Source of the DNA: Leucobacter sp. Psy1
GTDB lineage: Bacteria > Actinomycetota > Actinomycetes > Actinomycetales > Microbacteriaceae
DNA: 64,000 nucleotides
Direction: 5' to 3'
Assembly (NCBI RefSeq): GCF_020096995.1
Contig: NZ_CP083692.1
Span: forward strand, 2,046,001 to 2,110,000
Shown here: positions 47,173-52,971 of the stretch, in pieces
How the letters are laid out: the number at the start of each line of letters is the position of its first letter
Position numbering within the stretch: the stretch's first letter is position 1
Position numbers and translations under genes: made by a program
Notes under the pieces: model-generated
Databases searched by the model: none
What the model was told of the DNA's origin: nothing
What the model saw: the letters and a program-made list of their open reading frames with translations, nothing else

Positions 47173-47670
47173 CTAGAGCGCCTGGGCCTCCCATGCCTGC
47201 TCGCACCCGCGGTCGGAGATGTCGTTCCACGTGAGGGTGAGGTCGCTCCACCCGGTCGATCGGGCATCGAACGTCTCAGCCAGGCGATCGGTCAGCTTGT
47301 CCGGCTGATCGCAGCCCGTGACGTCGAGGACGAGGGTCTGCACGAAGCGCCCGCGATCCCGCTCGAGGTCGTTATGGATTTGGAGCGCAAGTCCACCAGG
47401 AACCCGCTTCACCGGTGCCAGCGGACGACTCGAGTCGTCAGGACGACGCCCCGCCACGCACACTCGGCGCACAGACGGGAACTCGTCGAGCGCCGCCCGA
47501 ATGCCGGCGACCGCCTTCCGCCACTCCGTCTTGGCCTCCTTGCGGGACGCGCACGCGTGCAGGTCGACCCCCCACAGCAACCCCGTAGGACGCTGCGGAT
47601 CGCCGCACTCCGATGCCAGCTCCGCGTACTGCGGCAGCACATCGCCCCGAACGATGACCGAGGATCTCAT
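47173..47670 (-). CDS. Hypothetical protein (165 aa)
   Basis: The ATG at 47670 follows GGAGAGGTG; the 26 extra codons upstream look non-coding. The protein opens MRSSVIVRGDVLPQYAELAS. It has four Cys in widely spaced pairs and no signal or membrane segment. I do not recognise a family. It is convergent with the globin gene and lies just before the tRNA-Arg/prophage junction. It is probably chromosomal because it is outside the att boundary. Confidence 0.6.
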   Translation of the reverse strand: MRSSVIVRGDVLPQYAELASECGDPQRPTGLLWGVDLHACASRKEAKTEWRKAVAGIRAALDEFPSVRRVCVAGRRPDDSSRPLAPVKRVPGGLALQIHNDLERDRGRFVQTLVLDVTGCDQPDKLTDRLAETFDARSTGWSDLTLTWNDISDRGCEQAWEAQAL

Positions 47671-47823
47671 CGGCACCTCTCCTGACGATCGACCTGATAT
47701 GTCGATCACAAAACCTGAAACAGCTGAAATCGCGCGGGTTCTCCGCACGACCGCACCATCCTACGACTCGTGAGGTCGCCGTGCAACGGGGGCGGGTCGC
47801 CGACGGTGTACCCTCGAATGGTC

Positions 47824-47869
47824 GCCTCCGTAGCTCAGTGGATAGAGCATCGGCCTTCTAATCCGTTGG
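47824..47869 (+). other. tRNA-Arg(UCU) 5' half; candidate prophage attL
   Basis: GCCTCCG TA GCTC AGTGGATA GAGC (47824-47848) is a complete acceptor 5' strand and D-arm. It continues through the anticodon stem and loop CTTCTAA (anticodon TCT). After about 47862 the expected anticodon-stem partner, T-arm and acceptor 3' strand are absent; the sequence enters the phage repressor gene. It is therefore a truncated tRNA at a prophage junction. The stop codon of the repressor lies in this loop (CTA on this strand). Confidence 0.82.
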
Positions 47870-48154
47870 GCGCAAATCCGGCGCTGCAGGGTTCGGGTCA
47901 TCGACGACGAGGAACCAGTCCGCGGGGATCCCCGTGAGGAGTTGCAGTCGCTTAGCGAGCCCCGGGGCATCTTTGAATCGTGGCGTAGAGCGCCCGGTCT
48001 CATATGCCGCGAGTGTGCTGGCCGTCAGTCCGACCTGCTCGGCGAACTCACGCTGGCCGAAACCAGCGATGTCGCGCGCTTTGCGGATCTTGTCACTGAA
48101 CTCCCACACGGGAATCATGCCCGGCTTCGGTGCGTGGTTTGCTTGTGCTCTCAT
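47858..48154 (-). CDS. Prophage XRE-family repressor, C-terminus at the att site
   Basis: This 98-residue protein has a clear XRE/Cro-like HTH (KIRKARDIAGFGQREFAEQV then LTASTLAAYETGRSTPRFKD). The tail ends PAAPDLRPTD. The TAG stop (47858-47860) lies inside the tRNA anticodon loop at the prophage boundary. The gene may therefore have lost its phage C-terminus on integration, as in mycobacteriophages BPs, Brujita and Charlie. The ATG at 48154 starts 7 bases after a well-placed -10, suggesting a leaderless message. An in-frame ATG at 48190 is upstream of that promoter. Confidence 0.88.
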   Translation of the reverse strand: MRAQANHAPKPGMIPVWEFSDKIRKARDIAGFGQREFAEQVGLTASTLAAYETGRSTPRFKDAPGLAKRLQLLTGIPADWFLVVDDPNPAAPDLRPTD

Positions 48155-48161
48155 GGTCTTT

Positions 48162-48190
48162 ATTATGCAGAGTTGGGCAAAGGTGCGCAA
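48162..48190 (-). promoter_or_regulatory. Repressor promoter (leaderless)
   Basis: On the reverse strand TTGCGC (48190-48185) is separated by 17 bases from CATAAT (48167-48162), which lies 7 bases before the ATG at 48154. This spacing would start transcription at or next to the start codon. Confidence 0.65.
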
Positions 48191-48255
48191 GTGTCGAAAA
48201 TAAAGACATTATGACTCAAAGTTGAGCTTGCGTAACTTTAACGATGTATGCATAC
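48186..48255. promoter_or_regulatory. Candidate operator array between divergent phage genes
   Basis: CGCAAG (48186-48191) and CTTGCG (48227-48232) are inverted copies overlapping the two -35 boxes. AAAGTT/AACTTT (48218-48239) is another inverted repeat, and GTATGCATAC (48246-48255) is a perfect palindrome over the rightward -10. These are likely binding sites for the repressor and its divergent partner. Confidence 0.55.
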
Positions 48256-48256
48256 T
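48228..48256 (+). promoter_or_regulatory. Rightward early promoter (leaderless)
   Basis: TTGCGT (48228-48233), 17-base spacer, CATACT (48251-48256), then 7 bases to the ATG at 48264. It mirrors the repressor promoter exactly in spacing and -10 distance to ATG. Confidence 0.65.
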
Positions 48257-48263
48257 TGACCGC

Positions 48264-48506
48264 ATGGAACTTACGCATTCTCAAGATGGTGACGAACTTC
48301 TCACCGTTGCGGAGGCCGCGAAGCTGCTCGGAGTCTCAGTAGACACCATACGTCGGTACTCGAGAGCGGGCACACTGGCCACCCGTCGAACCCCAACGAA
48401 TCATCGCCGCTTCAACCGCGGCGATGTCATCGCGCTGCTCCGCAAGGAAGTCTGTGGCGAGGTTGGTCCCCAGGAACTCCCGCGCCCCGGTGGGGGTGAA
48501 TCATGA
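48264..48506 (+). CDS. Excisionase/Cro-like HTH protein
   Basis: This 80-residue protein has a MerR/HTH_17-type domain (ELLTVAEAAKLLGVSVDTIR then RYSRAGTLATRRTPTNHRRF), as in excisionases. It is divergent from the repressor and is the first rightward gene, a position used by cro or xis in actinophages. The ATG is probably leaderless. Its end overlaps the convergent membrane-protein gene by 6 bp. Confidence 0.82.
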   Translation: MELTHSQDGDELLTVAEAAKLLGVSVDTIRRYSRAGTLATRRTPTNHRRFNRGDVIALLRKEVCGEVGPQELPRPGGGES

Positions 48507-49106
48507 CGCAGCCGTTATCCCGCGATCTCGGATCATCTTCTCGATCGCTCTCACTGGCGCATCGGTCTGACCAGTTGCGCGCACGAGAGAGGGATGAGTT
48601 TTCAGCTTCCGCGGCCTCCACACCCTCCAGAGGCCGAAGAATCGAGAGCGCCTCAGATCGAACACTTCAAAATTCGCTGTCTTGGGATCGAGAGCGAGAA
48701 GAAGCGCGAGTGGTCGAGGCTTCGCACCGATATGCGCTACCCAATAGCAAATCACCCTCGCGTAGCCCTTGTAAGGCTCAGGGAGCTCCTCTGGAAAGAG
48801 GATGAAACGCACTACCGGTTCCGAATTCGCGTCGAGATGCGCCTCCGGCGCGGTGCTGTCCATGTCGATATACGGGTTGGCCACGAAGTTCACATCACTG
48901 AGGACCGCATTGCCCATTGGCCGAACAACGAACATGAAGCTTACCGCGCCTTCTGGTAGCTCTCCCGCGTTCTCATCGGGGACTCGGCTGACCGACACCC
49001 CCACTTGACCGTGCTTCCTCGTGAAGGCAGCCACAGTTAGCTGGATGGTCACGCCGACGGCAGCAACTACCGAGGCTGCTGCACCCAAGATTGTCCAAAA
49101 ATCCAC
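48501..49106 (-). CDS. Single-pass membrane protein, lysogeny-strand gene
   Basis: This 201-residue protein has one N-terminal hydrophobic helix (ILGAAASVVAAVGVTIQLTV) followed by a mostly soluble, proline-rich domain (FPEELPEPYKGYARVICYWV). The family is not recognised. GGAGCG precedes the ATG. It is the only early-region gene on the repressor strand, the usual place for lysogenically expressed superinfection-exclusion or defence genes. GC content appears lower than in the neighbouring genes. Confidence 0.7.
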   Translation of the reverse strand: MDFWTILGAAASVVAAVGVTIQLTVAAFTRKHGQVGVSVSRVPDENAGELPEGAVSFMFVVRPMGNAVLSDVNFVANPYIDMDSTAPEAHLDANSEPVVRFILFPEELPEPYKGYARVICYWVAHIGAKPRPLALLLALDPKTANFEVFDLRRSRFFGLWRVWRPRKLKTHPSLVRATGQTDAPVRAIEKMIRDRGITAAS

Positions 49107-49227
49107 GCTCCGACTCTACTGGCCGCGAAAGCCCACCTGCTAGGGAATCACTCTCACTCGGAAGCCAGATCTCTCCCCCCCCAACTCGTCTACTCCTGGC
49201 TGCCGCATACCCGAAAACGGAGAAATT

Positions 49228-49455
49228 ATGTCGATTCACACGCTCCCAGCGCCGACGCGGCGCGAGCGCAACACCGACTGGTATGGCCGCATCGAGCGCA
49301 CTTGGGCGTTACTGGTCGTCGTCGTCGTGTTCACCCCCCTCGCCGCCGTCGTGATGTCGAGCGCGCTGTTGCTGGCCGCTGTCGTGATCCCGACCTTGGC
49401 ACTCGGTTTCCTGCGAGCGGTCGCAGCATTCGCCGATTGGAGCGCGCGCCGATGA
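49228..49455 (+). CDS. Small phage membrane protein
   Basis: This 75-residue protein has two adjacent hydrophobic helices (ALLVVVVVFTPLAAVVMSSA and LLLAAVVIPTLALGFLRAVA). The ATG is preceded by GGAG. The next gene starts in its stop codon (ATGA). It could be an exclusion or inner-membrane factor, but that is speculative. Confidence 0.7.
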   Translation: MSIHTLPAPTRRERNTDWYGRIERTWALLVVVVVFTPLAAVVMSSALLLAAVVIPTLALGFLRAVAAFADWSARR

Positions 49456-50501
49456 GCGGCGAGGAGATCAACCCGCTCGCGATCACTTATGTCGTGTGGT
49501 GGAAGGACCTCGGTGTGCTCAAGGTGGGGCGCGCGCACCGCATGAAGCGAGTGCGATCGCTCATCCGCCGGGGTGCGCGTCTGCTCATCCTTCGGCCTGA
49601 CCAGATCCGCGCCGCAGAGACAGGCGCGCTGCGCGCGCTGCGCGAGAGGTTCCTCCCCGCATTCAATGACGAGCGAGAGGCGGAGTGGTTGCTCCCGGGC
49701 GGCCGAGGGTTCAGCGAGTGCTTCCGAGTAGAGACGAACGATCAAATGTGGGACGCCCTGGCGGCGTTCTTCCGAGGAGTGGCCCCCTATGCCGATGAAT
49801 CGGCAGCGATTGCTGCCCGCAAACGACTTCACCGATCCGGAGATCGGTTCGCTCCCTCCGGAGGTGCGACTCACGGCGAGCGGCCTGAGGATGTACGCGG
49901 ACGACGAGGGTCGCGAGCAGGTACGTCCGCGGTTGATGGTCGGCGAGCTGTACGAGCACGACGAGTCGATGACCTCGGAGCGGATGCAGGAGCACCTACT
50001 GATGCTCGACGAGGCGAAATGGTTGCGGCTGTACGTCGCGGAGAAAATCACCCTGTTTCAGATCAGGATGTGGCCGCCGGTGCAGCACCCGAAGCCGTCG
50101 CGATTCCCACCCCCCGACGGCTTCACGAAGCCTTCACGAGGCTCTCACGAAACCTTCATGGCTGTAGAGAGAGGGCGAGTGTGGGCGGGCGAGAGCGCGA
50201 GCGAGCGGGAGCGCGCGGGCGGGGCGAGCACCGAGGGGGAACCTTCACGAACCTCTCACGAAGACGGACCGCTCCCCCCTTCCCCGTTCTGCTCTCGACA
50301 TCAACCGTTCGGCACGGAGAAGAAGTGCGGTCCCTGCGGAACTGCACGGATGGCACACGAGATCTGGCAGGAAGCCGCACGGCGCGTGCCGCTTCCCGAG
50401 CTCGGCGGAGAGCGAACGGACGACCGGGCGGACCCGGAGGAGTACGTGACCGACGACGGACGTATCGAGTGCACGTGAACAGCCATGGAGAGAGGAAGTA
50501 G
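49452..50501 (+). CDS. GIY-YIG-like phage protein with long out-of-frame overlap
   Basis: The first about 115 residues (ITYVVWWKDLGVLKVGRAHR, ... AETGALRALRERFLPAFNDE, EAEWLLPGGRGFSECFRVE) look like a GIY-YIG/MUG113-type domain. From about 49789 onward this frame overlaps the whole replication-initiator-like gene and reads as Arg-rich sequence, so only the N-terminal half is credible. The frame has no stop until 50501. Either the true stop was lost, or there is a frameshift at the CCCCC run at 49783-49787. Confidence 0.55.
   Translation: MSGEEINPLAITYVVWWKDLGVLKVGRAHRMKRVRSLIRRGARLLILRPDQIRAAETGALRALRERFLPAFNDEREAEWLLPGGRGFSECFRVETNDQMWDALAAFFRGVAPYADESAAIAARKRLHRSGDRFAPSGGATHGERPEDVRGRRGSRAGTSAVDGRRAVRARRVDDLGADAGAPTDARRGEMVAAVRRGENHPVSDQDVAAGAAPEAVAIPTPRRLHEAFTRLSRNLHGCRERASVGGRERERAGARGRGEHRGGTFTNLSRRRTAPPFPVLLSTSTVRHGEEVRSLRNCTDGTRDLAGSRTARAASRARRRANGRPGGPGGVRDRRRTYRVHVNSHGERK
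49789..50478 (+). CDS. Phage replication-initiator-like (replisome organiser) protein
   Basis: This 229-residue protein resembles N-terminal domains of actinophage replication proteins (LPPEVRLTASGLRMYADDEG; YEHDESMTSERMQEHLLMLD; WLRLYVAEKITLFQIRMWPP). A Pro/Ser-rich linker then leads to a Cys-containing tail (SRHQPFGTEKKCGPCGTARM). GGAG lies 9 bases before the ATG. It is placed early, as expected for phage DNA replication. Its partner helicase is not obvious here. Confidence 0.7.
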   Translation: MPMNRQRLLPANDFTDPEIGSLPPEVRLTASGLRMYADDEGREQVRPRLMVGELYEHDESMTSERMQEHLLMLDEAKWLRLYVAEKITLFQIRMWPPVQHPKPSRFPPPDGFTKPSRGSHETFMAVERGRVWAGESASERERAGGASTEGEPSRTSHEDGPLPPSPFCSRHQPFGTEKKCGPCGTARMAHEIWQEAARRVPLPELGGERTDDRADPEEYVTDDGRIECT

Positions 50502-50506
50502 AGCCG

Positions 50507-50824
50507 ATGGAAGCAATGCAGGTAATGACGGGAGCGGTAACCGCCCTCGCAGCGGCGGCGGCCGTCGCGAACCTCAGAGCCGCGCGCCGCGCTCGCCGCC
50601 GGGAACGACAGGCACAGGTGCAGATCGACGCCATGCTCCGCGAGCGGATCCGGCCGATGGTTGAGCAGAAGCTCGCAGCCGGTGAGACCGCCGGCGGGTT
50701 CTCGATCAATCTCGAGTCGGGAGAGATCGCTCCCCTGCCGCCAGGCGTGGCGACGATCGGAGAGTGGATCGACCAGGGTCTCGACAACCTCCGCGGCGAC
50801 GACAAGAACGAGGCGAAGAAATGA
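50507..50824 (+). CDS. Phage hypothetical protein (105 aa)
   Basis: The protein has an N-terminal hydrophobic Ala-rich helix (residues 5-25), an Arg-rich stretch and a helical body ending in LRGDDKNEAKK. It may be a membrane-attached protein. GAGGAAG precedes the ATG. The family is not recognised. The stop overlaps the next start (ATGA). Confidence 0.65.
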   Translation: MEAMQVMTGAVTALAAAAAVANLRAARRARRRERQAQVQIDAMLRERIRPMVEQKLAAGETAGGFSINLESGEIAPLPPGVATIGEWIDQGLDNLRGDDKNEAKK

Positions 50825-51150
50825 CCGCCGAGGGTCCGCTCCTCTCGTACAGGATCCTGCAGGTGGCGATTCCGCATGCAGAGTTCTCTCGACTGCGGGA
50901 GATCGCGGCGGAGTCGAATAAGGCGCCGGCCGAAGTGGTCGAGGGGATGGTCTCTCTCGGGCTGAGCCGTCCGGAGTGGTCCGAAGTGTCGGAGGAGACC
51001 GACATCGCCGAACTCCGGCGACAGCTCGAGAGCGCACGGTCGATCGCTGTGAGTCTCGAGCAGGAGCTCGCGCTCGCACGAGAGGTCATCGCCGCATCGA
51101 AGTTGATCGCCGCGATGATCGGGAACCTGGCGAGTAGGGGGAAGCCGTGA
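50821..51150 (+). CDS. Phage hypothetical protein with coiled coil (109 aa)
   Basis: A short beta-rich start (LLSYRILQVAIPHAEFSRLR) is followed by a helical coiled-coil region (about residues 60-95, DIAELRRQLESARSIAVSLE). The family is unknown. It is coupled to both neighbours by 4-bp overlaps. Confidence 0.65.
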   Translation: MTAEGPLLSYRILQVAIPHAEFSRLREIAAESNKAPAEVVEGMVSLGLSRPEWSEVSEETDIAELRRQLESARSIAVSLEQELALAREVIAASKLIAAMIGNLASRGKP

Positions 51151-51344
51151 GCGTGCTGCAGATCCGCCGGCCTCGTCGCGACGACGTACTCACTCTGACC
51201 GATGGGTCTCAGTGGCGCGTGCGCGCGCTGGCTGGCGACGACATCGAACTCGTGTCGTTGAAGTCGTCCGTGCGGAAGCCGTGGATTACGAAGTTGGAGC
51301 GCGTTCTGTCGCAGCTCGATCAGAAGAGGAGGCCGAGAGCATGA
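51147..51344 (+). CDS. Phage small basic protein (65 aa)
   Basis: The GTG at 51147 overlaps the previous stop (GTGA). The protein (LQIRRPRRDDVLTLTDGSQW, then VRALAGDDIELVSLKS) looks like a small beta-barrel of the SH3 type. Nothing more can be said. Confidence 0.6.
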   Translation: MSVLQIRRPRRDDVLTLTDGSQWRVRALAGDDIELVSLKSSVRKPWITKLERVLSQLDQKRRPRA

Positions 51345-51817
51345 TGACCTCGGAGCAGATGCTCGACCCGAGCGCGTGGCGCTATCAGGATGCGCGCGAG
51401 GCGGTCGATATGCGGGACCGTGATCGGTCTGCACTGTCGGACGTGCCGAAGCAGTCGGGGTTCGGCTGGTCTCACCATCATCGGAAGTTCCGCAGCCGAG
51501 GCGGTGACGACTCACCGGCGAATCTGGTGGGCCTCCTCGGCACGGGGACGACGCAGGAGCACAACTGGGTGCACACGAACATCCTGCAGGCGACGGTGCT
51601 GGGGTATGCGGTGCCGTCGTGGGCGGATCCGGCGACTACCCCGATCTTCCGGATCGACGCGTTCGGCATGGCCTATGGCTGGTTCCTGCAGACGGTAGAC
51701 GGTCAACTCGAACCGTGCGGGCCTCCGGACTACGAGCCAGAGCAGATCGCCGCCGCGCTCGACGCGTTCGAAGAGCTGCGGATCAAGTCCCGTTTGGAGG
51801 CGTCGAGGCACCTATGA
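51341..51817 (+). CDS. HNH endonuclease-like phage protein
   Basis: This 158-residue protein has an HNH-like core (GWSHHHRKFRSRGGDDSPAN and LVGLLGTGTTQEHNWVHTN). The remainder (DPATTPIFRIDAFGMAYGWF) carries conserved aromatic residues. It differs from the HNH gene near the terminase, so the phage carries at least two such genes. It is coupled to the previous gene by ATGA. Confidence 0.72.
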   Translation: MMTSEQMLDPSAWRYQDAREAVDMRDRDRSALSDVPKQSGFGWSHHHRKFRSRGGDDSPANLVGLLGTGTTQEHNWVHTNILQATVLGYAVPSWADPATTPIFRIDAFGMAYGWFLQTVDGQLEPCGPPDYEPEQIAAALDAFEELRIKSRLEASRHL

Positions 51818-52188
51818 GCGAGAACGAGACCACGGGCTCATTCCAAGAGGAGCAGCCTCGGTTCACTGCGCGCGAGTGGATTAAGCACCGCTCGCGTATC
51901 GCGAACCTCGTCGAGGGAGAGATGGCGAGGACCCCGGAAGAGATGAACCTCGCCACCAACATCGCGGAGACGCTCCTCTACAACGACCTCATTAACATCG
52001 CCAGCCTCGACGCCTTCGCTACCCACATCAGCATCGTCAGCATCGAAGGGGAAGTGATCCGCACGGCGACTGTCGAAGAGGAAACCCCCCTCTGTGACGA
52101 CACATCGTGCGGCGTCATCCGCCCCCACGAGCACGGCGGCGACTGTGACGGATCATGCGGATGCCAAGACAACCTCGGCGGCCGCTAA
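51814..52188 (+). CDS. Phage hypothetical protein with Cys-rich tail (124 aa)
   Basis: The N-terminal 85 residues are helical (ARTPEEMNLATNIAETLLYN). The C-terminus has a Cys cluster (LCDDTSCGVI ... CDGSCGCQDN) that may bind zinc. Overlaps both neighbours by four bases or fewer. The family is not recognised. Confidence 0.6.
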   Translation: MSENETTGSFQEEQPRFTAREWIKHRSRIANLVEGEMARTPEEMNLATNIAETLLYNDLINIASLDAFATHISIVSIEGEVIRTATVEEETPLCDDTSCGVIRPHEHGGDCDGSCGCQDNLGGR

Positions 52189-52394
52189 TGGCCACCACCT
52201 GCACACGCACCGACCGCGGCCGATGCCGCGGCAACGGCACCGGCCGCGCCTACTTCCACACCTGCACCCAAGGGCAAGCCCACACCGGCCCCCACCGCTG
52301 CACCTGCGGACACACCTGGCACCCACGACGCCACCCCAACCCCACCCCCACCACACAACGCCGCGGCGCTCGCCGCAGGACGGAGACGAGCTGA
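52188..52394 (+). CDS. Phage small Cys/His-rich protein (68 aa)
   Basis: The start ATG overlaps the previous TAA (TAATG). The protein has several Cys and His in the pattern of a zinc knuckle (HTCTQGQAHTGPHRCTCGHT), followed by a basic Arg-rich tail. It could be a small nucleic-acid-binding protein. Confidence 0.5.
   Translation: MATTCTRTDRGRCRGNGTGRAYFHTCTQGQAHTGPHRCTCGHTWHPRRHPNPTPTTQRRGARRRTETS
52361..52379 (+). repeat. Dispersed prophage repeat, copy 1
   Basis: The core CCGCGGCGCTCGCCGC, preceded by C-rich sequence, recurs at 57886 and in closely similar form at 54509. It contains an imperfect GCGGC/GCCGC hairpin and is followed by the ribosome-binding site of the next gene. Confidence 0.4.
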
Positions 52395-52738
52395 TGACTA
52401 CGGACGAAGCGACAGTGTTCTACGCACCAGTCGGCTCAGACCCCACGGATGCGAGCGCCTTCACACCGATCGGCTTCCACACGGGAATCGACTTCGGGGA
52501 TCCGCCCGTGGAACAGGCGTGGCGTCAGCCGTTCCCGGTGGGCGGCACTTACACGTTCAGGTTCGGGATGGGTCCGATTCCGCCTCGACTGTTCCGGATC
52601 CTGTTCGATCGCCGACCTCCGAAGCGCGCGCGAAAGGCGTGGGTTCAGGCGAAACGTCAGGACGAGAAGCGGGAACGGGATCTGTACCGAGAAGATCAAC
52701 GCCGCGCAATCGGCATTACGAAGTTGGGGAAACGATGA
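52394..52738 (+). CDS. Phage hypothetical protein (114 aa)
   Basis: The first half (FYAPVGSDPTDASAFTPIGF; VGGTYTFRFGMGPIPPRLFR) resembles proteins described as baseplate or upper-collar-like in actinophages, but the match is weak. The C-terminus is helical and basic. GGAG precedes the ATG. The gene overlaps its downstream neighbour. Confidence 0.6.
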   Translation: MTTDEATVFYAPVGSDPTDASAFTPIGFHTGIDFGDPPVEQAWRQPFPVGGTYTFRFGMGPIPPRLFRILFDRRPPKRARKAWVQAKRQDEKRERDLYREDQRRAIGITKLGKR

Positions 52739-52971
52739 AGGCGTTCGTGTTCGCCAACCCCGATGCCCGGGGCGGCGCGATCCTGATGGTCGGTGAGTCG
52801 ATCCGCGAAGCAGAGAGTGAGCTCGAGGAGCGTTCGGGATGGCGTCCTCTCATGGGCACCGCAGCATCGCCGGAGCACATCGCCGAGTGCGACGCGCAGC
52901 ACCTCACAGTCGGCGAGCGTTCGACGCTCTCCGAGATCGCGGCGGAGGGTCTGGCGGTGGATCGTGGCTGA
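52735..52971 (+). CDS. Phage hypothetical protein (78 aa)
   Basis: Starts MKAFVFANPDARGGAILMVG; GGGGAAACG precedes the ATG. It is predicted to be a small alpha/beta protein without a family. It overlaps the methyltransferase start by 8 bp. Confidence 0.6.
   Translation: MKAFVFANPDARGGAILMVGESIREAESELEERSGWRPLMGTAASPEHIAECDAQHLTVGERSTLSEIAAEGLAVDRG

Noticed and set aside
47824-47900. Complete tRNA-Arg gene
   Set aside because: After the anticodon loop no T-arm or acceptor 3' strand complementary to GCCTCCG is found.
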